NCBI GenBank assembly: GCA_963921935.1
Contig: OY998185.1
Location: 3,574,001-3,638,000 of the forward strand
DNA from: Galeruca laticollis
Taxonomy: Eukaryota > Arthropoda > Insecta > Coleoptera > Chrysomelidae
DNA: 64,000 bases
Reading direction: 5' to 3'
Shown here: positions 11,173-22,500 of the stretch, piece by piece
How the letters are laid out: each line of letters starts with the position of its first letter
Position numbering within the stretch: the first letter of the stretch is position 1
Position numbers and translations under genes: made by a program
The notes under the pieces: generated by a model
Told to the model about the DNA's origin: nothing
Databases searched by the model: none
What the model saw: only the letters and a program-made list of their open reading frames with translations

Positions 11173-11814
11173 TGTAGGAATTTCCCATAAATTCCTACAA
11201 TGGATCTTAATTTAACATTAAGCGAAAGGTTCGAAGTTTAAATCTCCGCGCCTTTTATTCATGTTCACGGAACCAATTGGTACCTCCCGCGCCATAAGCC
11301 GCAAAATTACCGCCAACGAAAGGCAATCAGTAGTCTTGGCTCGCCTCTTGTGACGATATGATCAAGTGTTGATTCATTGGTTTAAATACATACCTAATTT
11401 CGTTTATCAATTTAATGTAACTGCAACAAATGAGAGTGTAAATATGACGTGAAGTGCTTTTCCGACATTGGTCGGTGAATTTCTGTATTGTAAGTACTAT
11501 TTTTACTAAAAAATTATTGTTTGAATCCGCATGGTCGCCTAGACCGGTTCATCGGTAGTTTAGCGCTGTTGCCGTATCCAATACTAAAGTTTGGTACTTC
11601 GTTCTTGTAAGAATTTAAATAGAGGGATTGTGAGTGAGCCGTATTTTTATTACTCCTTTATTCTCAACGACAATTTCAGCGTTCCCGTCAACAAAAGGTT
11701 GGCGAGTCTTCTTGTTTTAAAATACTCAAAAACATGTCGGGAAGGAAAGGATCAACCAACTAAACTTAGAGGAACCAGCCAAATATCGCTAAGGCGAATT
11801 TCCCTTCTCGTACA
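11173..11814 (+). repeat. 3' LTR of the BEL/Pao element
   Basis: Same 642-bp sequence as 2844-3485, followed by the AGATG target duplication at 11815-11819. I found no difference between the two LTRs. Confidence 0.95.
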
Positions 11815-11819
11815 AGATG

Positions 11820-13714
11820 CTCTCAGTAAGTTTATATCAAAAATTTCCCCATCAAAATCTGTCTTATATTTCATATTTAATGAATTTCGTTCAAATTTAA
11901 TATGAATCATATCATTTATATATGGCCGTGGTACTATCTTGTTCAATTTGTACTGAGATGAATAATCAACCCCTTTGTAAGTTTGACAGATCCATACTCA
12001 AAACGTTAGTATGTTTTGATGTCCCTTTCACAGCACGTGTAAAATCTGGAAAGTCATAAAGCTTATTTCCCATTCGTTTCATGGATAATTCAACCTTATG
12101 GTGAAACGAATCAGCTGCCATAAATGTATGGCCCGGCTCAAAATATTTTAGTTCAATCACATCGGCATTTATTTCATTGGAATTAACGATATAAATTAAA
12201 AAGGAAAACAACGCCCAATTTTTATTTTGGGCGGTGCAGTTGTCTAACCATAACGTTATCTGAGACACATCCCTCTTAGTTAAAAAAACAACTATAAAAG
12301 GTGCTTATTAGCTCCTCTTTGTTTCACCCAAATAAAGCTTCATGCCAGAGGGCAGCAAATACATTGGAGTTAGGTTGCTTTTTACCAATTGGTACAAAGC
12401 TCTCATTATACACTGTTATTCTGTTGGTAAAAACGGCACTTTTAAACGTCTCCAATCTTGGTAATATTACCTTTTCAAGATCGGCGCAGTAGAATACTTT
12501 ACCAACATCTTCAGTTTTCTCCGCATCTTCTCTGTATTTTCCTCGGGCTTTCGTGGCTTTGTCAATGTGTACCTTCCACTTACTGCAAATATCGCAATCT
12601 GGATTCAGATTTTCTTTTGAGTGATTTGGGTCATGTAGCGTGAGCTCCTCGCATAACTCACACTCCTCGTGACCTAATTTAACAATTGAAATATTAAGTT
12701 CTTTGGCGAATGTCCTATATTTTTCATAAGAGCATTTAAAATTTGAATTTTTTGCCACAAAATCTGCAAACATGGTTGTAAAGTTTAAGTCACTGGGAAG
12801 ATACATACGGTTGGGCGCGTGTTCTCGACGATAGTGAGAGACAGTCTGGTTGAACGATAATATATGGGTACGTATCACTTCGTCGTCCATTTTATTATGT
12901 GGCTGACCTCTATTTCTTCCATCTTCAAAAGCTACCATGTGGTTCTTAGAACGTTGCATTACATTACGTAATACCTTATCGTTATTTTTTTTAAATCCTA
13001 AGGTAGTTAAAAAAAACTTTACACACTTTTTACAAAGTGCCATTGTCATCTTTTAACGAATATCTAAATGATTTTTGTCTTCGGTGATTTTCGATGTATG
13101 CCGTTGTTTGTTGATTCATGGGTAAGGTTGATGTATGATGAAGCATGAATGATTTTTGTTCTTTTTTTGGCATTCCCCAATATTCAGAATTGATAATTAT
13201 TCGTTGCTGTTCTGATATTACTTTCTTACACCCCTTTTTACAATTTTCTTTGCACGATTCTTTCAAAACACCATGAAGTTGGGCTAGTGCGGCCGATTTT
13301 TGTTTCTTCCTTTCTTTCACAGATAACGCGTACCGTTTCCTTTTCCGAATTGTCCCTTTTTTCGTTAGTTCATTTTCATTAGTTACAGATATGTTATTAT
13401 TTATAGAATTATCTGAACTCACAGCTACCTCTGCAGTAATATTAGCGCACTGATTTGTATTACTATTACTTTCTTTCATAGTTGATGATACAATACTCCC
13501 GCACTGGATTCTGGCACGGTCAAAAATTTCTTCGTCCGATACCTCTTGGTTATGGCATGAACCATGCTCGCTATCATTATCATCACACTTGGAATGTAAT
13601 CTGGATCATTATTCGAAGAAGATGTATTGGGTACTTTGTCTTTGTTTTAAAACGTTCCTTTGTTTGCTGGTTTAAAGCTAACATCAACATTTTCTTTCCT
13701 CGAGATTCCTCCAT
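11820..13714 (-). pseudogene. Uncharacterised insect gene family, possible DDE/RNase-H-fold nuclease, interrupted by BEL
   Basis: Minus-strand reading from an ATG at 13714, just after a splice-acceptor-like CTATTTCAG. There is a basic N-terminal region (KRKRYALSVKERKKQKSAA), a Cys-rich piece (CKENCKKGCKK), 'EYWGMPKKEQKSFMLHHTS', 'SHYRREHAPNRMYLPSDL', and a C-x2-C-rich block (HEECELCEEL...CDICSKWK). Then come LWLDNCTAQNKNWALFSFL and LKYFEPGHTFMAADSFHHKVE. The D-N-x-x-x-Q-N-K-N and H..M..D..HH..E patterns resemble the middle and final acidic sites of DDE-type nucleases; that reading is mine, not an established annotation. Lesions: a frame change near 13620, a TGA after ...WHEALFG at about 12322, a frame change near 12265, a stop after ...SNLQRG at 11966, then the BEL insertion. 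The remainder is at 2684-2843. Confidence 0.6.
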
Positions 13715-14014
13715 TGCTCAAATCTGAAATAGAAAGTGGAAAATGGTACAACACTAATAATACTAGTGTAAGTACATAATATTTTAGAGGCGTATTTGCT
13801 ACCTAAGTGCGGACCTGTAACTAGACAAAAGTAAGCAAATTTATTTTTTAGGTTATGTCTGAGTGGTACAAAATAACAAATTTACTAAAATTGACAAATT
13901 ATTAAAATTGCATCAAGAAAGTACCACTTATTATAATATAGTGAGATCTGTAAACACTTATAACCTATTAGTGTTTTTAAATGAAACTCACGGTCTCTAG
14001 TTAATTCCACAATA

Positions 14015-16460
14015 CAGGGTGTCCCGGGACTAATGGGAAAAAGTCGGGAGTGTATAATATGAGCTAAAATAATGTTAGTACTTCATATAAACTTTTTCTA
14101 TGCAGGCCCTCGTTTTCGAGTTATAGGCCTCCAAAGTTTTAATTTTGAGTTCGGTTTTTATTTTTAATTTTTGTACTAGTTATTTGATCTTTATAAAATT
14201 TACGGCAAAGATATAATGTATGTGTATGTTTATTTTGGTAAGGTAAACAGATTTACAGTAGTGCATTGAAGCCAGGGACGAACTACTTGCAATGGTTAGT
14301 GATCCAAAAATTTTGCAGGGATGGCACATCCTGTATGAAATTATCGAATTTCACTTCCCCACACATTAAGCTAACGAAAAGATACTCTTGTTGGAATTCG
14401 ATAAAATAAGCCGTTTGGCTAATATTTACAGTTTTATTCATGCACTACGTACCAATTTACGCATTCACCATTTTTATAAGTACACAACGAGGTAAAACGT
14501 AACTTATTAATAGATGTCCAAGATTTACCTACAGTACTACAAAAAAATAATAGCAGAAGATGAAAAACATTAACGACTTATTAATTCGAAAGTTGGTAAA
14601 AACTTTTTATAAGTGTTTTTACCTTTTATCAAGTTACCATAGGATTAGTTGTCAAACGTTGTGTAGAATAGTTCGTAGTCAGTACTTGTCAATAATTCAT
14701 AAGTCCTTAATTTAACAGTTACAATGGCAAAATTCGCTTTCATCGAGTACGCAGATATGCATCTAATGTATGGACTGGCTTCTCGAAACTGTTTAGAGGC
14801 CAGAAGGCTTTATGAAGAACATTTTGCAATCAGAGCATTGCCAGACAGGCGAATGTTTGAGTGTATTGATCTCAGGTTACGAGAAACAGGTATGAATAAG
14901 TAAATGTAATTTTCTATGTATACAAAACAAAATTTTTAATTTTAGGAATATTTTTGCCATAAAAAAGTGGAGAAGGTCCAGTACGAAGCATACGTACTGT
15001 GGCAGTTGAACAAGACTTGTTAAATGCAGTTGATAATGAACCACCAACGAGTTTTCTAAAAGTATCAAGATAACATAACGTCTCGAAATTAGTTGTTCAT
15101 CGCGTCCTAAAAGAACAGCTGTTATATCCTTTTCACATGAAAAAAGTACACAATATGACAGTGGCTGATTATCCTGCACGACTTGAGTATAGCCAGTGGT
15201 TTCTGCGACAACAACAAGCAGACAATACATTTATTAGTAACGTTCTCTTTACGAACTAATCCAGTTTCACCAGAGATGGAATCATAAATTCTCATAATAT
15301 GCATTTATGGGATGATGTGAATCCACATGGCATTATCCAAACTAGGAGCCAGCATAGATTCATGGTTAATATTTGGGCAGGAATAGTTGGCAATCATTTG
15401 ATAGAGCCATATACTTTATTGACGGTACTTTGACTGGTCAGAGATATTTGGAGTTTTTGCAAAATTAGTTATGGAACCTGTTTGATGATGTGCTACTACA
15501 AACTCGTAGGAATTTATGGTTCATGCATGACGGGGCCCCTCCTCATTTCAGTTTAGATGTACGACAGAATTTACACACAAGGTTTCCTAATAGATGGATT
15601 GGTCGTGGAGGCCCTTTTCAATGGCCACCGCGATCAGGAGACGTTAATCCTATGGATTTCTTTCTCTAGGGTTATCTCAAAAGTAAGGTATACGCAACAC
15701 CTGTGCAAACAAGGCAAGATTTAATAGACAGAATTGTGTTACACTGCAATGTTATTAGAAATAGTGTGAAATTGCTCTTTCAAGTGCAAAGAAACAACTT
15801 TCGTAGCCTTAGAATGTGCGTGGAAGTGGGAGGAGCTCATATTGAACATTTATTAGAATAACGTTAGTTTTTGTTGTTGTTTAGGAATTAGTTTTAGTCT
15901 AATGATTTATAACTTGTGTTTTTTTAGGTTTTCTTAATGGTTTAATAATGTTATGTTCGTAATTTTGATTAAAAGCAAGTAAATTCTGGACATCGTATTA
16001 ATAAGTTAGTTAGGTAGATTTGTACGTAGTGCATTAATGAAACTGTAAATATTAGCCAAACGGCTTATTTTATCGAATTCTAACAAGAGTACCTTTTCGT
16101 TAGCTTAATGTGTGGGGAAGTCAATTTCGATGATTTCATACAGGGTGTGCCATCCCTGCAATTTTTTTGGATCACTAACCATTGCGAGTAGTCCGTCCCT
16201 GGCTTCAAGGCAGTACTGTAAATCTGTTTACCTTTCCAAAATAAACATACACGTACATTATAGCTTTGCCGTAAATTTGATAAAGATCAAATAACTAGTA
16301 CAAAAAATAAAAATAAAAACCAAATTCAAAATTGATACTTTGGAGGCCTATAACTCGAAAACGAGGGCCTCCATAGAAAAAGTTTATATGAAGTACTAAC
16401 ATTATTTTGGCTCAGATTATACGCTCCTGACTTTTTTCCCATTAGTCCCGGGACACCCTG
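14015..16460. mobile_element. Tc1/mariner-type transposon with ~445-bp terminal inverted repeats
   Basis: The element starts CAGGGTGTCCCGGGACTAAT at 14015 and ends with its inverse at 16460, flanked by TA on both sides (14013-14014, 16461-16462). The inverted repeats run to about 14459 and from about 16017, near 445 bp each, with a few differences and small indels. Inside each arm is a second TIR-like phrase (CAGGGTGTGCCATCC and its inverse). The TA duplication, the CAGGGTG-type end and the encoded transposase relic (14724-15861) indicate the Tc1/mariner superfamily. Arm divergence and a broken gene imply an old, inactive copy. Confidence 0.9.
14724..15861 (+). pseudogene. Mariner-type transposase relic with DUF4817-like N-terminus
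   Basis: Exon 1 starts at the ATG at 14724 (MAKFAFIEYADMHLMYGLA), a helix-turn-helix segment like the DUF4817 head of many insect mariner-type transposases. A short intron (GT at 14890, AG at 14945) is plausible. Later pieces match the DDE core: TRDGIINSHNMHLWDD, NIWAGIVGNHLIEPY, WFMHDGAPPHFSLDVRQNL, GGPFQWPPRSGDVNPMDFF and a C-terminus ending HIEHLLE before the TAA at 15861. Several in-frame stops and frame changes interrupt it, for example after ISFSL near 15669 and after ISNVLFTN near 15258, so it cannot make an active transposase. Confidence 0.85.
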
Positions 16461-16592
16461 TATAATACAAGTTATTGAAAATTCTAAAAAATTGACAATT
16501 GTTTCGATAAATCATTATCATCATTCTGACGATGATAATGATTTATCGAAACAATTGACAATTTTTTAGAATTTTCAATAACTTGTATTATA
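16461..16592. repeat. 132-bp near-perfect hairpin
   Basis: Arms 16461-16522 and 16531-16592 are complementary over 62 bp with a single central mismatch in a TTGNCAA phrase and an 8-base loop (ATTCTGAC). It abuts the right end of the mariner-type element and the right outer palindrome arm. It begins and ends with TA, so it may be a tiny snap-back MITE. Confidence 0.93.
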
Positions 16593-16633
16593 TTGTGGAA
16601 TTAACTAGAGACCGTGAGTTTCATTTAAAAATT

Positions 16634-17692
16634 TTAATATGAGCATATTCCACGATAAGTAAGGGTCGAGACAGTCAATTTCATTTACTTATAACCTAAT
16701 TATATCACACTAAAACCCACTTAATGTTATTCGTCTACAGGAATAAAACTTAACTGCAAATTTGTAAACAGAAAGACTAACTGCTAACATTCACGGCCAT
16801 GTACTCCGGATGTTTATGCAACCAGTAAAATATCCTACGCAAATAAGACATATATCAGAGATGCGCCCATTTCGCTTAGCACGACTGAGTTACGTCTAAA
16901 TAGCTTGGGATTTTCGGTGATTTTGGATATACGTCTATTTTTACTAATGTTTTTGAAGGCTTAGTACGATGAGATCCGGGCAAATTTCTTAATAAAATTA
17001 ATAGATGGGTTATAAGGAGTCTTAGCAAGTAAAATCTAAAATTCGTAAAAAATTGAGATACGCCCTTTGGGCTTAGGACGGCAATATTGGTGTTGATAAA
17101 AATAAATCAACCTAAGCTAATCTATCTTTTATCTATGGATAAACATTGGGCGAGAAATCGATGCGTCTGCGTATTGTGTTCTCGTAAAGCCGCTGTGATG
17201 TTACCGTATCTCAAAATTATCATTAAAAAGTTATGATTTTTATTTTAATTTAAAAATACATCTTGAATAGCTTCTGTAGTGTAGGGTATAGAAAGATAAG
17301 TTAAAATTCAAACTAACTTCCAAGTTTTATGTTATGATAATGAAAAAATATGTTTAGTAACTTTAATCAATGGATCAGATGATTGACGAAAAACTGAGGA
17401 ATTTTTCTTTACAGATTTGACAACGTTCAAAAAAGGCCTTTCGTTTATTTGGGCTTCAAGCACTTGTGCGTGCCACCTCAGCCGTAACGACTTTTAAGAT
17501 AAACGAACAGAAGATCCTGAAATTATCTGTGCTTAAAATCACTTGTCAAATGTCAAAGATTTTGTAAATACAAAAGATTAGGTTACTTTTACCAAAGAAT
17601 ACAATACCAAAGGTGTATTCGTATTTCCCCTTGTTATAAACAAGGCTTTTACTTAGCTGTATTTGTTAAACGTAAATTATCATTAATTAATT
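16634..17692. other. Non-coding interval upstream of the Myb/SANT-like gene
   Basis: No gene is visible. A phrase at about 16645-16680 (ATTCCACGATAAGTAAGGGT and flanks) looks like an old dispersed repeat. GAGATACGCCCTTTGGG at about 17057 is the inverse partner of the phrase near 2090. Any promoter of the gene at 17693 must lie here, but I see no clear core motif. Confidence 0.4.
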
Positions 17693-18706
17693 ATGGAAAA
17701 CCAAGCAGGACCTTCAAAACAATATATACTTAATATATTTGATCCAGAGGAGGACGTCACTTACCAACTAAATCTCAATGATTTGGATCATAAAAAAGCA
17801 TTAAAAGGTAATTATTCTATGTATATGTATCAAATATTCTTATTTCAGATCAAAGATTTGTTCAAAAACTTTTGAATCATGCAAAGTCTTTACAACTTGA
17901 AGATAGTACCAAAGGCAAGTATGGCATAGAACAAAATTTACTGCCATCATCATCAACGGAACATTCTTATTGTGCAACTACAACTTTATCATCACCATTG
18001 AGTGAATCTACTAACAACGAGCCATCTTTTCAAACAACATCAAATAAAATATCTGATAACCAAAAATTTAAGTGAATCTAGAAAAGAAACCTCCAAAGAA
18101 AATGTACACTGGTTATTTAATGCAGTCAACTTACTAATTGATGAGATGGAAAATCTTATTGACGATCTCAATCATTCGGTTAAAAGAAAGAATGTTTTTG
18201 TTCATTTAAGCAATATCTTATGTAGCAATGGTTTCGAATATACTGAAATTCAATGTAAAAATAAGTGGATAAGTTTGAATAAATCCTATAAAAGTTGTAA
18301 GGACATTAAAAAATCAACAGGTCGATCAAGAAGTCGATTTCACTTTTATGACAAAATGGAAGGAATTTTAGGAAAAAAGCCATCTATTTCTTGTGTTCAT
18401 ACCTTAGATAGTTTGGACGAAGATGTACCTAACTTTGTTAATATCACAACTGATGAGAGTGGACCAGAGAATCCAGAGATTAACACTGAATTAGGAACCT
18501 CAGACAGTGAAGATACCATAAATATTGAAATGCCAAGGAAAAGAAAAATTAATATGAAGGAGAAGTTTTTAAATTTTAAGAAAAATCAGGAAGCAGAGAA
18601 GAAACGAAGGCACTTGGAAATTTGTGTGATTGAAAAACAGAAGATTTTAATAGAAGAAGAAAAAGTTATGGTACTAAAAGAAATATTAGAAAAGTTAGAA
18701 AACTGA
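17693..18706 (+). CDS. Myb/SANT-like DNA-binding protein, interrupted frame
   Basis: The start is ATG at 17693 (MENQAGPSKQ). A 41-bp intron fits at 17808-17848 (AAAAG/GTAATT ... TTTCAG), joining ...DHKKALK to QRFVQKLLNH. That frame closes at 18075 (TGA), but the adjacent frame carries on immediately with ESRKETSKENVHWLFNAVN. A Myb/SANT or trihelix-like domain follows (about 18095-18380; W, then CKNKWISLNKSYKSCKD and FHFYDKMEGILGKKP), then acidic linkers, a basic stretch (MPRKRKINMKEK) and a C-terminal Lys/Glu-rich coiled coil ending at TGA 18706. Either a 1-base frameshift in the A-run near 18062 or an extra splice joins the two. Such proteins occur as host regulators and as the second protein of Harbinger transposons; I cannot decide between these. 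Confidence 0.6.
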
Positions 18707-18708
18707 TA

Positions 18709-19197
18709 ATTTATTTTTGTGATATTTTCTAAAGTTATATATATTTAAGTTTTATTTGGAGTAAATTTTATTTTTAAAGTTATAGACTGATTATTAATGT
18801 ATAAGCATTATATAAAGAAATATTCTTTTATTTATTTTTTTAGTTAAAGACTGTATGCCTAGGTGTTATTCAAAGAAATCTATTTTTGTTTATTTTTTAA
18901 TAATCAAATGTTATATTTTTTAATGCTTTTATATTGTATGCAAATAAAAGACTAATTAACAAATGAATATATATATTTTTTTCAAATTTTTTTAAATAAT
19001 ATTTAATGAGCTAAAGCTGAAGAAACATTTTTTCAAATATTTCTTCCCTTTTAGTGGATTTTTGAGGAATTTCAGGATAGTTTTGGACAAAATCTTCATT
19101 AGGAATAGTGAATAATCGAAAGGCCCTAAATTTAAGGTGATTACAGCGCCTCTGGCGAGTGTAGTCGCAAACAGCTCTTATGGGACAAGCTGGTTCA
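18709..19197. other. 3' flank of the Myb/SANT-like gene
   Basis: Very AT-rich, with several AATAAA-like phrases (for example near 18940) that could end the transcript. Near 19150-19168 is CGCCTCTGGCGAGTGTAGTC, a repeat phrase also seen near 1265-1285. No gene. Confidence 0.45.
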
Positions 19198-19274
19198 TAA
19201 AGGTACAATTTCACGTGACGCTCGAAGCTCAAATTTTGACGCTCAAACCGGTGATCACATGACTAAATATGCAG

Positions 19275-19459
19275 TGTAATAGTTATAATGATATATATTT
19301 GTAGTTCTATGTTCGTGCAGTGTCACTTCTGGAGTAGAGTTGGCAGCACTAACGTTAGAACATACATAACAGATGTAGAGTGGTAGGTCAGGCCTATAAA
19401 TAAACATGTGCAATTACTACATGTATTTTTATTAATAATTACTTGGTACAAATAATACA
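19275..19459 (+). repeat. 5' LTR of the gypsy element
   Basis: 185 bp, starting TGTAATAGTT and ending AATAATACA, identical to the 3' copy. CTATAAATAAA near 19400 is a candidate TATA box or polyadenylation signal. Confidence 0.95.
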
Positions 19460-19472
19460 TGGTGTCAGAAGT
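19460..19472 (+). promoter_or_regulatory. Primer binding site, tRNA-Leu type
   Basis: TGGTGTCAGAAGT starts at the base after the 5' LTR. It is complementary to an acceptor end reading ACTTCTGACA plus CCA, as in animal tRNA-Leu. The tRNA identity is from general knowledge. Confidence 0.8.
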
Positions 19473-19590
19473 AAAGTATTAATTATTGATGATTAAGTAG
19501 TAAAATAAAAAGTGACATCGATTTTTTTTTAAAAGAAAAGCAGAAAGTAACATAAAAGTACTTAAAGAAAAAGTAAGGTTAAAAGTTAAA

Positions 19591-22500
19591 ATGGAATTTC
19601 ATAAGCCACCGCAAATTAAAATAAAAGGCAATCAAAATATTGAATGGGATAGATGGAAAAAAAGTTTTAACAATTATATGGAAGCATCCGATCTAAGCCA
19701 GGCAAGTGATAAGCGCAAGATAGCAATACTTTTAAATCTACTTGGTGAAGATGGTCAGGAGATAATGGACAATTTTACATTCACATCTGCTGATGATGCT
19801 GAAAAGTTTGATAAAGTTATGGAAAAATTTGAAGAGTTTTGTGTACCTCAAAAGAATTTAACGGTGGAAAGTTTTAATTTTTTTGCTGTTCATCAAAAAG
19901 AAAATGAACCATTTGAATCGTTTTTAATGGAGTTACAAACCAAGGCTGCTTCTTGTGAATTTGGTGAGTTGAAAGATCGTCTCATAAAGGATCGCATTGT
20001 TTGTGGAGTACGGGATAGGAACATCCAGCGAAGATTGCTAAGAGAAGGAAATATCACACTAAATGATGTTGTCAAAATTTGTGTAGCTTCAGAAATAAGT
20101 GAGAAACAAGCAAGGATTATACAAGATTCAAGCAACGTAGATTCCATTCAAAAGTCGAAAGGAGCATTTACGAAGAATTATGGAGCCAGCACCCGGAGTG
20201 AAATCAAAAGCGATATTATTGATTGTACTAAATGTAAGAAAAAGCATGGACTTAGAGAATGCCCTGCATTTGGTAAGCTCTGTTTAAATTGTAAAGGCAG
20301 AAATCATTTTGCTGTAGCTTGTAAAAAAAATCTTAATTATAATGGTAAGAATAATTGCGGAAATAAGAATTCTTTTGATAAAAATAAAAGTAGATTAGAT
20401 AATATTGAAAGAGAAAGTAATGACTCTGGCGATGAAGAATTTTTTATAAGTGAAATAAATACGAATGAAAATGTAAATAATAATGTAAATATTTGGTATG
20501 CCGATATTAAAGTTGATGACAAACATTTAATAAAATTTAAGTTAGATACAGGGGCTGAGGTAAACGTAATACCTTATAGTGTTTTTAATAAACTTCATGA
20601 AAGTAACAATAATTTAAAGTTGGAAAATTGTAATACTACATTGGTTTCATATGGAAATTTTAGAACAAAAGCCATTGGTAAGGTTAATTTGAATTGTAAC
20701 ATAAATAACATGAAACAAAATTTAGTTTTTCTAGTATCAGATGTTAAAACACAACCAATATTAGGTTTACAAGGCTGTACTTGTCTAAATCTAATTCAAA
20801 GAATTAATGTTTTAAATGTAAAAGGTTTAACCAAAGACGAGCTTTTAGTTAAATATAGCGATGTGTTTACTGGTCTGGGAGAGATTGAAGGTGAGTACAG
20901 AATCGAAATCGATGAAAATGTTAATCCTGTGATTCACCCTCCAAGGAAAATTCCCTTATCCTTAAAGAACAAACTTCGAAGTTTTCTAAGAGATTTAGAA
21001 GAAAAAAAAGTCATACAAAAAGTAGAATATGCAACTGACTGGGTAAATAGCTTAGTAATTGTACAAAAAAAGAATGGAAGCCTAAGAATCTGCCTTGATC
21101 CAAGAGATCTAAATAAAGCTATTAAGAGGCAGCAGTTTCAGATTCCAAGACAGGAAGATATAACTTCAGTTATGAATAATAAACAGTACTTCAGTGTAAT
21201 TGATATGAGTTCAGGTTTCTGGCAAATCAAACTTGACAATAAAAGTTCTGATCTATGTACTTTTAATACACCGTTTGGAAGATTCAAGTTTATGAGAATG
21301 CCTTTTGGAATAAAGTCAGCCCCAGAGGTATTTCAAAGAATTATGGTTAAAATTTTTGGATGTATTGAAGGAGTTCAAGTAGTATTCGATGATTTAATAA
21401 TTGCTGCAGAGTCAGAAGATGAACATGATCAGATTTTATTGAAAGTTTTGGAAACTGCAAGAAAGAACAACATAAAATTTAATAAGCAAAAATTACAATT
21501 AAGAGTAAACTCAGTGAAGTTTTTAGGAAATATAATAAGCAAGGAAGGACTTAAAGCAGACCCAGAAAAAGTAAAAGCTATTATTGAAATGGAAACGCCA
21601 AAGAATAAGGAAGAAGTGAAAAGATTTTTAGGAATGGTTAATTTTATGTCAAAATACATAACAAATTATTCAAAAATGAGTGAACCGTTAAGATTACTTT
21701 TAAGAAATGATATTAATTTTTATTGGGAAGCAGATCAGGAAAATGCATTCTCATTGTTAAAGAAAACATTGAGTTCGGCACCAGTTTTAGTTTTTTTTAA
21801 TGAGTCTGAGCAGACAGTTGTTCAAACAGATGCGTCTAAAGATGGATTGGGTGCATGTATTATGCAAAACTCACAACCAATAGCGTATTCATCACGTTCA
21901 CTAACTGCAACGGAAAAAAACTATGCGCAAATTGAAAAGGAATTACTTGGAATAGTATTTGGTGTGGAAAAATTTCATCACTATACCTATGGTCGAAAAA
22001 TTATAATTGAAACGGATCATAAACCACTTATACATATCTTCGAGAAAGATTTATCTAAAATTCCAAGTAGACTTCAGAGAATGATTTTAAAACTTATGAA
22101 ATATGATCTTGAAGTGAAATACTTACCTGGTAAAGAAATGCATGTAGCTGATGCTTTAAGCCGTGCATATTTAAAAGATCCAGTTAAAGATGACAAAGAA
22201 ATGGAAAATGTAGTTCATATTATTGAAAAAAATTTAGCAACAACCGAAGCAAGGAAAATAAAATTAGCAGAATCAACAAGAAATGATGAAGTTTTAAAAA
22301 AAGTGTTATACTTTCACAAAAATGGATGGCCCGAAAAAAAGGAAAATATACAAGAAGAAATTTCACACTATTGGAAGCTCAGGTATAACTTATCTGAATC
22401 AGCAGGACTACTTTTTATGGAAGATAGATTGATAATTCCGCAAAGTGAAAGGTCAAGTATACTGAAAGATCTTCATTCTGGACACTTTGGAATTGAGAAA

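Larger units (their letters stand above)
2844..11814 (+). mobile_element. Full-length BEL/Pao LTR retrotransposon
   Basis: An 8971-bp element runs from TGTAGGAA at 2844 to GTACA at 11814. It has two direct LTRs of 642 bp that I read as identical, and 5-bp target duplications AGATG at 2839-2843 and 11815-11819. A primer binding site follows the 5' LTR, a tandem array fills the leader, and one long gag-pol frame (5653-11043) is uninterrupted. Domain order (DUF1759-type Gag, zinc knuckles, aspartic protease, RT, RNase H, integrase, DUF5641-like tail) is that of the BEL/Pao superfamily. Identical LTRs, intact frame and perfect duplication indicate a very recent insertion. It interrupts a minus-strand gene that already carried lesions. 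Confidence 0.97.
13972..16633. repeat. Outer palindrome arms around the mariner-like element
   Basis: About 43 bp at 13972-14014 (containing CACGGTCTCTAGTTAATTCC) occur inverted at 16591-16633. The arms meet at an AATA/TATT junction, so they look like a snap-back MITE or palindrome whose TA-rich centre was the target for the elements now inside it (14015-16460 and 16461-16592). Confidence 0.75.

Noticed and set aside
1..18706. One Harbinger transposon joining the transposase at 1-298 with the Myb/SANT-like gene at 17693
   Set aside because: Even after removing the younger insertions they remain about 6 kb apart with an unrelated gene between them and no shared terminal repeats.
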